Of a DNA stretch of 64,000 nucleotides, positions 26,544 through 35,219 are shown piece after piece (the first letter of the stretch is position 1; every line of letters starts with the position of its first letter). This DNA is from Phytoamicus setariae. Its GTDB lineage: Bacteria > Pseudomonadota > Alphaproteobacteria > Rhizobiales > Rhizobiaceae. Location: contig NZ_JAEQNC010000010.1 of assembly GCF_016722925.1 (NCBI RefSeq), positions 166,291 through 230,290 of the forward strand, read 5' to 3'. The translations under genes and the position numbers were made by a program. The notes under the pieces were generated by a model. That model searched no databases, had not been told where the DNA came from, and saw nothing but the letters and a program-made list of their open reading frames with translations.

Positions 26544-26897
26544 ATGAAACGATAGCTCACGCCTGTAGTCTTGGTCGCCGCGCTGATCGCTACGTCCGCT
26601 ATTGCGGCCAACAAGCTCGGCAACCTCTCGTCGTTCGAAGGGATCGCAAACGACACTCTGGTCTTGGTCGACAAGGGCGACCTCAAAGGCGCGGAGCAGC
26701 GCATCACCGACTTCGCGTCGGCCTGGGACGAAGCGGAGAAGACTCTCTATCCCAAGGACAAGGCGGAGTGGAGCGTGATCGACGACGCGGCTGATGCTGC
26801 CATCGAATCCCTTAGCGCGCGTTCGCCCAGCGCCACCGACGCACAGAGAACGGTATCGGCGCTGATCGACACGCTTCGGCACCCTGTCGCCGAGTAA
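26544..26897 (+). pseudogene. small exported protein with an amber stop in its leader
   Basis: ATG AAA CGA TAG at 26544-26555, then LTPVVLVAALIATSAIAAN continues in frame to a normal end. Without the stop it would be a 117-residue exported protein (leader plus an acidic helical domain, LSSFEGIANDTLVLVDKGDLKGA). The stop at codon 4 should abolish it unless translation restarts at TTG 26571, suppresses the amber codon, or the base is miscalled. It is the first of three genes with another exported protein and a membrane protein. Function unknown. Confidence 0.7.
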
Positions 26898-26927
26898 CTC
26901 CCAACAAACCGATAGCTGGAGACAACC

Positions 26928-27179
26928 ATGAAAATCATGATCCGCGCTGCCGCGATCGGCGCGCTCGCCATCCTCGTGCCAGTTGCGGCCCTCGCAAAAG
27001 TGCCGTGCGAGGAGACGCTCAATGAGGTCCGCGCTGCCCGCTCCAGCGCCACACTGAGCGCCGCCGACGCCGCGAAGGTCGACGAGCTCATCAACCAAGG
27101 CATCGACCGCTGCAACGCAGACGATGACAACCGCGCCAATGGCTTCTTCAAGGACGCCATGACCGCCATAGGCAAGTAG
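26928..27179 (+). CDS. small exported protein
   Basis: 83 residues: signal peptide to about residue 24 (MKIMIRAAAIGALAILVPVAALA), then a 60-residue helical acidic domain with two Cys (VPCEETLNEV and GIDRCNAD) that could form a disulphide. It resembles the helical part of the preceding exported protein. It lies between that gene and the COG4705-type membrane protein, probably in one operon. Function unknown. Confidence 0.75.
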   Translation: MKIMIRAAAIGALAILVPVAALAKVPCEETLNEVRAARSSATLSAADAAKVDELINQGIDRCNADDDNRANGFFKDAMTAIGK

Positions 27180-27196
27180 GCCTCGGAGCTACGGAC

Positions 27197-27991
27197 ATGT
27201 CGCAACACGATGCAAACACGAATGACCCGCTCAACCGGGTCCCACGGGTCACTGCCGATTTCTGGCTGATCAAGCTGACAGCGGTAACGATGGGCGAAAC
27301 AGCTGCGGACTACCTCGCCGTCAATTTGGGCCTCGGCCTCACTGCGACCTCGTTGATCATGACGGCGGTTCTGGGTGTTGCGCTTGTCCTCCAGTTCGCA
27401 CAGCGACGTTACGTCCCGTGGGCATACTGGCTGGCGGTCGTTTTGATCAGCGTCGTCGGGACGCTCGTAACAGATAACCTGACCGACAAACTCAACGTGC
27501 CTCTTGAGGTCTCGACCATCGCGTTCACGGTAATCCTCGCGCTGACTTTCGCGGTCTGGTACGCCAGCGAGAAGACGCTTTCAATCCACTCGATCTACAC
27601 GACGAAACGCGAGGTCTTTTACTGGCTAGCGATCCTCTTCACTTTCGCTCTCGGCACGGCTGCCGGCGATCTTGTCGCTGAACAGTTCGAGTTTGGATAT
27701 CCTACGACTGCGCTGATCTTCGCCAGCTTAATTGTCGCCATCACCGCCGCATACTATGCCTTCAAGCTCAACGCGATCGCCGCCTTCTGGCTGGCTTACA
27801 TCTTCACGCGCCCGCTGGGTGCCTCGATCGGCGACCTCCTTGCCCAGCCGCAGGAGTACGGCGGCCTCGGCTTCGGCACGATCGTGACCAGCATCCTCTT
27901 CCTGGCAATCATCGTCGTAACGGTCGCCTACATGTCCTTCGTCTACGAACCCGAGAGCGTGCCCGCCCAAGGATTAACCGCGGAGCCCTGA
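27197..27991 (+). CDS. COG4705-type repeat membrane protein
   Basis: 264-residue integral membrane protein with a repeated unit, seen as KLTAVTMGETAADYLAVNLG, LFTFALGTAAGDLVAEQFE and YIFTRPLGASIGDLLAQ. It has about eight helices. The pattern (MxxGExxxDxL) is that of an uncharacterised membrane family found beside two-component systems and linked by context to metal or envelope stress. The leading cytosolic tail is short. It lies 18 bp downstream of the exported protein gene and before a terminator. Confidence 0.8.
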   Translation: MSQHDANTNDPLNRVPRVTADFWLIKLTAVTMGETAADYLAVNLGLGLTATSLIMTAVLGVALVLQFAQRRYVPWAYWLAVVLISVVGTLVTDNLTDKLNVPLEVSTIAFTVILALTFAVWYASEKTLSIHSIYTTKREVFYWLAILFTFALGTAAGDLVAEQFEFGYPTTALIFASLIVAITAAYYAFKLNAIAAFWLAYIFTRPLGASIGDLLAQPQEYGGLGFGTIVTSILFLAIIVVTVAYMSFVYEPESVPAQGLTAEP

Positions 27992-28022
27992 CCCCTCTTG
28001 ATCCTCTCAAGACAGGGCACGA

Positions 28023-28053
28023 GGAAGGCCCGGCAATGATCGCTGGGCCTTCC
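28023..28053 (+). terminator. terminator-like hairpin after the COG4705 gene
   Basis: Nine-bp stem GGAAGGCCC/GGGCCTTCC with a 13-base loop, 32 bp past the stop codon, followed by a short ATTT. Probably ends the three-gene unit. Confidence 0.6.
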
Positions 28054-28102
28054 ATTTGCAGGACGCCGACAATGAGAGCAGCATCAAAATCCAAATCAGC
28101 CT

Positions 28103-28116
28103 TTTACAGCTGTAAA
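28103..28116. promoter_or_regulatory. palindrome upstream of a membrane protein gene
   Basis: TTTACAGCTGTAAA, a perfect 14-bp inverted repeat 69 bp upstream of the gene at 28186. It has TTAC/GTAA ends like the 18-bp motif but different spacing, so I do not merge it with that set. Confidence 0.35.
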
Positions 28117-28185
28117 TCGCATGCAGCGACGGATCGTTTTTCGACAGCCTCGCCGCATATCAAAGGCGGCACCCGATGAGATCAA

Positions 28186-28740
28186 ATGGAATATCTTGAT
28201 TTCGCGAAATGCGCACTGCTCGAAAACATCACGGCGACGTCCATCGGCTTGCCGCTCTGGCAGACGGGCGTCGTCGTGTCCACGGTTGTGTTCGGGCAAA
28301 TCGCGGGAGCGCTGGTTGGACATCGCATCCGTCGCGTTCCTTTGCCGTTGAAAACTCTCAAAAGCCTGGCTTTGAAACTGGCGATCGTCCTTCTGGCGGC
28401 CGTCCTCGCTGCTGCGATCATCAATGGCGTGCAGTACGTGTTCTTCCTGCTCCGGATGGCAAAGGACGGGATCTATTGCACCTATTTTGGCGCGGCGAAC
28501 GGTTTGACGGCATATCAGATGGCGGCGTTGCCGGTCTCGGCGGCGGGCAACTTCATCGCGGCTTTCACATTGGTGTGTGACCGCCGCCGTGCGACGACGC
28601 CCATAAAGACGCTCGCATATCGAGCTGCGTGCGGGGCATCGTGTCTTGCATGCGTGGTTTTTGACGGATTGCCGCTCCTTGCCGGGGTCGTCCTTTTCCA
28701 TGCTTCAACGTGGTGGTTTGGTCAACGCGCATTGGCGTGA
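28186..28740 (+). CDS. membrane protein of unknown function
   Basis: 184 residues with about four hydrophobic segments (near 25-45, 65-90, 105-130, 150-175). The stretch WQTGVVVSTVVFGQIAGALVGH precedes a basic loop RIRRVPLPLKTLKS. No recognised domain. The start is plausible but not well supported by an RBS; CGATGAGATCAAATGG is the closest. It is convergent with eptA. Its context suggests an envelope role, but this is inference. Confidence 0.5.
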   Translation: MEYLDFAKCALLENITATSIGLPLWQTGVVVSTVVFGQIAGALVGHRIRRVPLPLKTLKSLALKLAIVLLAAVLAAAIINGVQYVFFLLRMAKDGIYCTYFGAANGLTAYQMAALPVSAAGNFIAAFTLVCDRRRATTPIKTLAYRAACGASCLACVVFDGLPLLAGVVLFHASTWWFGQRALA

Positions 28741-28874
28741 GAGCGACGCGTGGATGTATTGACACTGGAAGCTGAATAAAGGGGTTGGCTCTGCAGCTAT
28801 TTCCACGATTGCAATCGCTCCACGAAAAGCGTGCAAGAGACCGCATCATGAACAATCTCGAAGACGTTTGGACT

Positions 28875-30491
28875 TCATTTGCGACGGCAATCCGAAAACC
28901 GATCAAGCGATTGATCGTAGACTGACGTTGCAACACCCGTCATCCCGAGCACTGTGTGGAAGAGGTTGTCGTGGGACGCGGCCTCCGCGGCCCCGGCTTT
29001 CAAGCATGAAACGTCCAGCTTGGTGGCCGACGCGTATTCAGGCGAGAACCACGCGATAAACGGCACATGCGTCTGAACTTCCGGAGCCATGAAATAAGGT
29101 GCGGCATGAAGGTACAAGCCGTTTTCGCCCAGCGATTCCCCGTGGTCGGACATGTAGATCATGGACGACGCAAACTCGCCCTCGTTCGCCTGGAGCAGGT
29201 TGATCAACTCAGACAGGATGTGGTCGGTGTAAAGGATGGAATTGTCGTAGGCGTTGCGAATTTCCTCGGCCGTGCAGTCGGAGAATTGGCTCGTGCGGCA
29301 GTCGGGCTTGAACTTGGCGAACTCCTGCGGATAGCGGCGGAAGTAGGCGGGCCCGTGACTTCCGGTCATGTGCAGAACGACAGTTGTGTTTCCGCGGATG
29401 CTTCCGAAGTAATGCTTCAGGGATTCGATCAGAATCTGATCCTTGCACTCGCCCGACTCACAGAAGCGCTTGTCGTCGAACGCCTGCAGGTCCTTGTATT
29501 CGATGCGATCGGCGACACCCTTGCTTCCGGTGTTGTTTTCAAACCACGCGACCTGTACCTTGGCGTGCTTGAGGACATCCAAGAGGTTCTCTGAACCGCG
29601 GAATTTGGACTGTGTGTATTCGACCCGAGTGAATGGCGAAAACATGCAAGGGAGAGAGACCGCGGTGTCGGTTCCGCAGCTTGCGGTGTTTGGAAAAGCG
29701 ACGACGGCCTGTTTCGCCAATTCGGGATTGGTGGCCCGGTCATACCCGAACAAGCTGAAGTTCGCGGCGCGAGCCGTCTCTCCGACAACGATTATCGTCA
29801 GCAGCTTTTTCCCGGAGAGCAGGGAAGGCAGCGTCTGTTTTGCATCGACGCCCAGTGGCTTCATTACAATGCGGCGGTCACTCACGCTGTGGGTTGCATA
29901 GCTGGCGAGGCTGCGGATAACCGCGGACGGCATCAATCGCCCCATGATGTCTACCCTGTGCTCTCGGTACATGGACGAGAAGCTGCCGTAATCCGATCCA
30001 ATGAGGATGAGCGCGCCCACTAGGCAGATGATACAGATCAGCGTGTTCACCGCGAGCTTGCGGAGAAATGGCGGATCGGAGAGCCGGATCAACGCCACAA
30101 GCAAGCAAGGGATCACGCCGTAGACCATCATGTGGAGTAGGAAGTTCGGCGTGATCAGCGCCCCGGATTCGGCGCTGGTGGTCGTCAGCGCGGCTTCGAC
30201 CACGTTTCGGTCGATGATCGTTCCGAACGTGTCAGCGAAGTACGAGCCGCCCGCCGCGACAAGAACCAGCAACATGATCATTGGCTTTAGGATCACTCTG
30301 TGTGAGAAAACCAGCAGAATCGCCACATGAACGAGGAAAACGGCTGTCCCGCCGACGATCAACTTGGAAGGATGAGCGGCGAAATATGCGCCTAGCTTTT
30401 GCCAAAACGGAGTGTTGGTGAAGGCGAGGAGGTACAGCGCGGTCGCTAGACATAACACTCCGCTCGAAACAGTGGGTCGGGCGATCCGCAT
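28875..30491 (-). CDS. eptA: lipid A phosphoethanolamine transferase
   Basis: 538-residue inner-membrane enzyme that moves phosphoethanolamine onto lipid A, lowering surface charge and polymyxin binding. Five N-terminal helices (about 10-165) precede a periplasmic alkaline-phosphatase-like domain. This has the nucleophile Thr in SCGTDTAVSLPCMFS, preceded by VVGETARAANFSLFGYDR (metal Glu), then TGSHGPAYFRRYP and metal ligands MSDHGESLGENGLYLH. All key residues are present. Starts at 30491, 30506 and 30515 are possible; 30491 has GGAG at a fair distance. An 18-bp motif lies upstream, suggesting control by one of the two-component pairs. Confidence 0.93.
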   Translation of the reverse strand: MRIARPTVSSGVLCLATALYLLAFTNTPFWQKLGAYFAAHPSKLIVGGTAVFLVHVAILLVFSHRVILKPMIMLLVLVAAGGSYFADTFGTIIDRNVVEAALTTTSAESGALITPNFLLHMMVYGVIPCLLVALIRLSDPPFLRKLAVNTLICIICLVGALILIGSDYGSFSSMYREHRVDIMGRLMPSAVIRSLASYATHSVSDRRIVMKPLGVDAKQTLPSLLSGKKLLTIIVVGETARAANFSLFGYDRATNPELAKQAVVAFPNTASCGTDTAVSLPCMFSPFTRVEYTQSKFRGSENLLDVLKHAKVQVAWFENNTGSKGVADRIEYKDLQAFDDKRFCESGECKDQILIESLKHYFGSIRGNTTVVLHMTGSHGPAYFRRYPQEFAKFKPDCRTSQFSDCTAEEIRNAYDNSILYTDHILSELINLLQANEGEFASSMIYMSDHGESLGENGLYLHAAPYFMAPEVQTHVPFIAWFSPEYASATKLDVSCLKAGAAEAASHDNLFHTVLGMTGVATSVYDQSLDRFSDCRRK

Positions 30492-30644
30492 TCCGAAACT
30501 CTCCATTTCGGCCAATCAGGTGCGTTGTGGACAACAGAGAGCACGATGTTCGACCGCGTAGCGGTCAGCACAACGATCATCGTCGGCGAATTGGCGAAGC
30601 CGCTCTTTTGGGTCGAGCTATGCCGACTGCGCCCGCCATGGTCA

Positions 30645-30662
30645 ACTTACGGATTTGTAAAG
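30645..30662 (-). promoter_or_regulatory. 18-bp regulatory motif upstream of eptA
   Basis: Read on the minus strand: CTTTACAAATCCGTAAGT, matching 16 of 18 positions with CCTTACAAATTCGTAAGT at 2374-2391. It lies about 154 bp before the eptA start, in the same orientation relative to the gene as the copies at the ABC operon. Confidence 0.55.
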
Positions 30663-30702
30663 TGGATCGTCGCCATAACTGGAATAGAACACTCCTCTTT
30701 AA

Positions 30703-31078
30703 AGAATGCAGCAGTCCCGAACTGATTGCCGGCTTCATCGAAAAGAGCGGCCTCAAGGGCGCGCTTACCCGGCACGACTGGGCCCGCTGTGGCGCGTGGC
30801 TATAACGGGCCGGCCTACATGGTCAATCGTTACGACACCAGGATGGCCGAGGCCTACCGCCGCCTTTCTGCCACCCCTGCGCCCGTCGACGGGCCGGATC
30901 GGATGGTGCGGTTGTGCATATCCAGCGCAGGCTGGTTGCCCACGGCTTTCCTGTCGTCGTCGATGGCAAGCGCGGGCCGAAGACAAAAGCCGCCGTTGTT
31001 GCCTTCCAGAAGGCCAGATGACTTGAGCCGGACGGCATCGTCGGCCGCTTCACCATGGCGGCTTTGTATGATTGCTAG
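30703..31078 (+). pseudogene. decayed phage N-acetylmuramidase/peptidoglycan-binding lysin
   Basis: C-terminal fragment of a DUF3380-type muramidase. FIEKSGLKGALTRHDWA is followed, after a frame change, by ARGYNGPAYMVNRYDTRMAEA. Then, again shifted, a peptidoglycan-binding domain reads VQRRLVAHGFPVVVDGKRGP, TKAAVVAFQKAR, in-frame TGA, LEPDGIVGRFTMAALYD. The N-terminal catalytic part is missing. It is a relic of an older prophage, distinct from the one at 35 kb. Confidence 0.75.
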
Positions 31079-31119
31079 TTTGATGGCTCGATGCGCGGCG
31101 GAAAACCAGCGCCATATCC

Positions 31120-31707
31120 CTACTGTCCCACACCGATTTGCTTCATGAAAGCGGCATTGTCCCAGAACAGATATTCCTCGTCTATGGTGCCCTGCTTGTT
31201 CCAGCGCCCCAAGGTGGCCATCGGCAGATGGTACGTCTTGCCCGTCGGCTGGATTGTCGTGCCGCTTGCCAGAACCATCGGCTTGGTAAAGGTGCCGTCG
31301 AGGAAACCGGCCACCGCCGTCCATTCGCCATCCTTGGTGCCAAAACGGATCGGATGTTCGGTGATGCGATTGTCCGGAGCAAAGGTCCACATGAATTCCA
31401 GTTCCTTGATGTGATCTGGAATTCCTTTCGTGGTGTGGCCGTCCGGATAGTGCACGATAACGTCCTTGGCGTGACTCTTGTGGAGGTTCTTCCACTGCTG
31501 GCCGGTATAGACATGGAAGTCCAGGTCGTCGAATGTGGCCAGATTCCTGGCTAGGACCATCGGCATGCCTTTGACTTTCGGAACAGGCTTGTCGACGCTT
31601 GTCGGCGGCCACCGGTTTGTTCCATCGCTCAACGCAGGTGTCGTGACAAGAAAGATTGCAGCCGCGAGTCCAAAACCAACTGCAAGTACATGTCTTTGCT
31701 TTGTCAT
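31120..31707 (-). CDS. exported SnoaL-like/ester-cyclase-type protein
   Basis: 195 residues with a signal peptide (MTKQRHVLAVGFGLAAAIF ... ALS). The mature part has FHVYTGQQWKNLHKSHAKDVIVHYPDGHTT and LEFMWTFAPDNRITEHPIRFG, the pattern of NTF2-fold SnoaL-like/ester cyclase proteins. Ester-cyclase names in this family are usually over-annotation; the substrate is unknown. The start was chosen 9 bases after GGAG. It is isolated between an endolysin relic and an IS66 remnant. Confidence 0.8.
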   Translation of the reverse strand: MTKQRHVLAVGFGLAAAIFLVTTPALSDGTNRWPPTSVDKPVPKVKGMPMVLARNLATFDDLDFHVYTGQQWKNLHKSHAKDVIVHYPDGHTTKGIPDHIKELEFMWTFAPDNRITEHPIRFGTKDGEWTAVAGFLDGTFTKPMVLASGTTIQPTGKTYHLPMATLGRWNKQGTIDEEYLFWDNAAFMKQIGVGQ

Positions 31708-31904
31708 GATTTCTTTCTCCTGTAGGCATGCAAAGCGGTTGGGAGCACCCTGCCGCCGCAATACAGCCACCCATCCGTTCCGGGGAGCTATAATTCTGGT
31801 CTCCGGCATATCCCTCGGATATTCTCGCGACGTTACACCAAAATCGGAAAAGCGGGAAAGTTTCTAACCCTCGGGGGAGACTCTGTTTCTATCCGATATC
31901 GAGG

Positions 31905-32306
31905 TTTTCCATTTCGGGCACCGCCGCGCACGAGGATTCCCGCTTGGCTGCGCGACAGGCGCGATCAAAACCGCTGATCGCGGACATGGAAACATGGCTC
32001 GCACATCACCGTGCCCGCGTCGCCAACAAATCGCCGCTAGGCGAGGCTCTGAACTACATCGCCAAATACTGGGACGGCCTGCGCTTATCCCTGACCGCCG
32101 GCCGTATCGAGATTGACAACAATAGCGTCGAAAGAACCATCCGGCCAATAGCTCTCAATCGGAAAAACTCGCTCTTTGCAGGCCACGACACTGGGGCCGA
32201 AAACTGGGTCCGCACGCCTACTTGGCCTGTACGCTCTCAGCCATCGTCACCGGCCATAAACAGAGTCAGATCGATACGTTGCTTCCTTGGAATTATCTGG
32301 TCGCGT
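31905..32306 (+). mobile_element. IS66 transposase (TnpC) C-terminal remnant
   Basis: Reads SRLAARQARSKPLIADMETWL, LGEALNYIAKYWDGL, GRIEIDNNSVERTIRPIALNRKN and SLFAGHDTGAENW, the DDE-domain end of IS66 TnpC including the last catalytic Glu region. After ENW it is frameshifted; the expected end (SQIDTLLPW) continues in another frame. No left part, tnpA/tnpB or terminal repeats are present, so it is immobile. Confidence 0.85.
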
Positions 32307-32380
32307 AACGCCTGACAGGGACCGCAATAGGCCCACAGCGATCTACTTCCATTGCATTGTCGCCGCCGATTGAGCATTGG

Positions 32381-33277
32381 TCAGCTCCGCGACGTCATCC
32401 AAACGCCAACCAACGTCACTGCCAGCCCACCAAACATTGCGGCAGTCAGGGGCTCTGAAAACAGCATCCATGCCCACAGCATCGTCACGGGCGGGCTGAG
32501 ATAAATCGCGGCGCTCACCTTGGCGACGGGGAAGAGCCGCAGGCTGGTGTAGTAGACCGCGTAGGCAAGAAACGTCGAGATCAGGATCAGCCAGATCATC
32601 CCGATGGCGAAATCACGGGTCATCGGTGGAGCAAGGCTGCCCTGTGTCAACGCGCACAGGCCGAAGAGAACCGAACCCATCAGCGTCTGGATGCAAAGAC
32701 TTTGATGGACAGGCATATGCTGCGTCTTTCGCCTTCTGTGCAACACCGACGCGATAGCGAAGATGAGCATCGAACCCACCGTCAGGCCGTATGCCCATAC
32801 GGGGGCCGTACCGAAACTGAGACTGTCGAAGGACACGATCAAAACACCTATGACGGCAATCACAGTGCCCACCCACTGCCCTGAGGTCAGCCGTTCGCCG
32901 AGGACAGGTTGTGAGAGCGCGGCGATAGCCAGCGGCAGAAGGTCGGCGATGAGCGCGACCAGCCCCGTGGGTACTTTTTGCTCGATAGCCAGCGCGAAGC
33001 CTCCCAGATACAGGAACACGGCCATGACGCCGAACAGGGCCTGATCGCGGATCGCACGCATGGATATCCTTGGCCCGATTGCCAACGCAAAGGGCAGAAG
33101 GATCAGTCCTGAAAGCAATGTCCGCCAGAAGAGCAGAAGCATGACGCTCGCTTCCTGGTTGGCATACCGGATGCCGACGAAGCCCGAGCTCCATCCGATG
33201 ATGAGGAGAGTGGCGAGCAATGGCCATAAGAGAGGATGGCGACTGGTGGTGGCGGAAGTAAGAGAGGTAACGGTCAT
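32381..33277 (-). CDS. DMT superfamily (EamA-type) transporter
   Basis: 298-residue permease with about ten membrane helices and two EamA repeats. Landmarks are LIIGWSSGFVGIRYANQEAS, GGFALAIEQKVPTGLVALI, GTVIAVIGVLIVS and SPPVTMLWAWMLFSEPLTAAMFGG. Such proteins usually export amino acids or metabolites. The start at 33277 (MTVTSLTSATTS) avoids a nonhydrophobic arginine-rich extension. It is divergent from a LysR regulator that probably controls it. Confidence 0.85.
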   Translation of the reverse strand: MTVTSLTSATTSRHPLLWPLLATLLIIGWSSGFVGIRYANQEASVMLLLFWRTLLSGLILLPFALAIGPRISMRAIRDQALFGVMAVFLYLGGFALAIEQKVPTGLVALIADLLPLAIAALSQPVLGERLTSGQWVGTVIAVIGVLIVSFDSLSFGTAPVWAYGLTVGSMLIFAIASVLHRRRKTQHMPVHQSLCIQTLMGSVLFGLCALTQGSLAPPMTRDFAIGMIWLILISTFLAYAVYYTSLRLFPVAKVSAAIYLSPPVTMLWAWMLFSEPLTAAMFGGLAVTLVGVWMTSRS

Positions 33278-33428
33278 TGGGGCTCTGTCGCGAGGAATAC
33301 GATAACCGGTAAGGGGAAAGTGCGATCGGCGCACTTGACAAATATCGATGGATGCATGACATACTCTAAAACGATGTCATGATCGGCATAGTTCGTGGTA
33401 GGTTCGTTCCAAGGAAAATTAAACGGAT

Positions 33429-34322
33429 ATGGCCATGAACGCGCTGAATAATCGCCGACTCGAAATCGATGCATTGCGGGCGCTTTCCGCAATCCGCCAG
33501 CATGGCGGCATTACCAGAGCAGCGGTCGCACTAGGTCTCTCACAGTCCGCCGTCAGCCATAAAATTAAACGACTCGAAGTCAGCCTCGACTGCGAGCTGC
33601 TCGGGCGGAAAACGGTCGGGCCGATGTTCACGTCGGCTGGCGAAGACCTGCTGGACTACGCTGGGCGCATCCTTGGACTGCACGACGAGGCGCTGTTAAG
33701 TCTGTCCAAAACGCCGCTCGCCGGAAGACTTCTACTCGGACTCACCGAAGACACTGCGTGTACTGATCTCGCTCGCATCTTTGGCCGCTTCAGGCGGCTT
33801 CACCCAAACGTCACGGTCCGAACCAAGGTACGCATGAGCTTGGTCCTCCGCGCCATGTTGGAGCGCGGCGAACTTGATGCTGCAATCGTCCAGGTCTTCA
33901 GCCACGAGGTGCGACCGAACGACGTGGTCCTTTACAGAGAGGGCCTTCACTGGGTGAAGCATCCCGAGTTGATGATCCGGCAGGATGAACCGATACCGTT
34001 TTTGTCGTTCGATGACGAATGTTTCTATCGACAATGGGCGCTCGACATCGGCCAGGACGATGCGGTTCTCGAAACCGTATTTGAGTGTTCAAGCGCCGCT
34101 GGAATTGTGTCCGCTGTGAACGCGACAATGGGTGTAGCGTTGCTGAGCGACCGCCATATCCGAGGCGAGATGCAGATAATGACCGACCGCCTGCCTCTGC
34201 CGCCATCCTTGGCTTACGTTGTACGACGGGCACGTAAGTCGAGAAATCCGGCTCTCGATAGCTTGGTCCGAGAAATCGAGAGGGACATCGGTCGTCAGGG
34301 GGGATTGGCCCTCGCGGGCTGA
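33429..34322 (+). CDS. LysR-family transcriptional regulator
   Basis: 297-residue regulator with an N-terminal winged helix (about 10-70: LRALSAIRQHGGITRAAVALGLSQSAVSHKIKRLE) and a C-terminal periplasmic-binding-like effector domain (about 95-290). It is divergent from the DMT transporter, with a 151-bp shared control region, a classical LysR arrangement. It may start at 33429 or 33435. The effector is unknown. Confidence 0.92.
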   Translation: MAMNALNNRRLEIDALRALSAIRQHGGITRAAVALGLSQSAVSHKIKRLEVSLDCELLGRKTVGPMFTSAGEDLLDYAGRILGLHDEALLSLSKTPLAGRLLLGLTEDTACTDLARIFGRFRRLHPNVTVRTKVRMSLVLRAMLERGELDAAIVQVFSHEVRPNDVVLYREGLHWVKHPELMIRQDEPIPFLSFDDECFYRQWALDIGQDDAVLETVFECSSAAGIVSAVNATMGVALLSDRHIRGEMQIMTDRLPLPPSLAYVVRRARKSRNPALDSLVREIERDIGRQGGLALAG

Positions 34323-34618
34323 TAATGAGTACGTCTGCAAATGACGCATAGTTGCCGTGCCCATCACGGCTGAAATCCTAGACATCGACTATACAATCTC
34401 AGTCAAGGTGCGAGCGGGACACCGCTTCCACATCTCCCGTGGAAATGATCAGAATTTCCAGGTTGACCCCAAGGTCCCCGATCTCGATATGCGAGTTCTC
34501 CAGGGCGGGACGCCGCAAGCTTCGGCGGCGGCGTCTAGCAAAGCTGAGCAATTCAGGACCTAAAAGCGTGCATGGTGCACAAGTTTGACAGGCGGCTGTT
34601 TGATTGGTTTGTCGGATT

Positions 34619-35025
34619 ATGAGGATGTACGCACTATCTGCGCAAATACGTGATCTGCGCAAATACGTGCCGCGCGCGCTCTGCTTGGCTGGACCATCTC
34701 GGAACTAGCCGAGAAGGCGAAGATTTCGCGCAACACGGTTGCCCTCATGGAGAGGAATGAAGACGCCCGGAACTGCCGGTCCCGAAAGAAAGTCGCCGAT
34801 GCCCTCGATGCGGCCGGGGTGGAGATTGTCCCGCGAGATGATTCGAGGGGAGGAGGCGTGCGCTTCAAGTCTATACAGGCTGAAGAGCGCGCCGTTGCCG
34901 AGAGCCTCGCGAAGTTTCGTGAGGATAAAGCGTGTATCGCTGTTGAAGTTAGAGGCCACGGCACTAGGCCGAGCGCTGTCGCGTGCGACAAATGTGCGCC
35001 ACGGACGACCCGTCAGTCCATGTAA
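34619..35025 (+). pseudogene. XRE-family HTH regulator broken by a tandem duplication
   Basis: ATG at 34619 reads MRMYALSAQIR, and one frame over the HTH continues AARALLGWTISELAEKAKISRN, TVALMERNED, ..., VEIVPRDDSRGGGVRF to a stop. Between them 17 bases, ATCTGCGCAAATACGTG, occur twice in tandem (34636-34652, 34653-34669). Removing one copy restores a single frame of about 129 codons. The family pattern is RAARALLGWT...LAxxxxIS. A start at 34747 would remove most of the HTH. It lies just left of the prophage. Confidence 0.75.
34636..34669 (+). repeat. 17-bp perfect tandem duplication
   Basis: Two exact copies of ATCTGCGCAAATACGTG. Because 17 is not divisible by 3 the duplication shifts the frame of the HTH gene. 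The event could revert by slipped-strand pairing or recombination. Confidence 0.85.
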
Positions 35026-35116
35026 AGTGGCGTAAACACCGGAAAATCCAGCAAATTGCCAAGAGCCATCCGAAAGATGAGTTCTTGGCCTAAGACATTG
35101 TTTGTAAATAGGTAAA

Positions 35117-35172
35117 TGGTGCCCCCAGCACGACTCGAACGCGCGACCCCCTGATTACAAATCAGGTTCAAC
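35117..35172 (-). other. attachment-site remnant: 3' half of tRNA-Thr(TGT)
   Basis: On the minus strand: anticodon arm CCTGA-TTTGTAA-TCAGG (anticodon TGT, threonine), T arm GCGCG-TTCGAGT-CGTGC, acceptor strand TGGGGGC, discriminator A and encoded CCA (35117-35119). The D arm and 5' acceptor strand are absent; the upstream side is phage sequence. This is what integration into a tRNA 3' half leaves at one end. It is not a functional tRNA. Confidence 0.85.
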
Positions 35173-35219
35173 CGACTGAAATGCAGGGCATTGATGCTCT
35201 ATGTTGCATCCATGTTGCA

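Noticed and set aside
28848..28925. 25-codon frame MNNLEDVWTSFATAIRKPIK near the end of eptA
   Set aside because: No RBS and it overlaps the eptA 3' end; too short to support.
34323..34618. Possible gene between the LysR regulator and the broken HTH gene
   Set aside because: Only short frames without RBS or recognisable motif.
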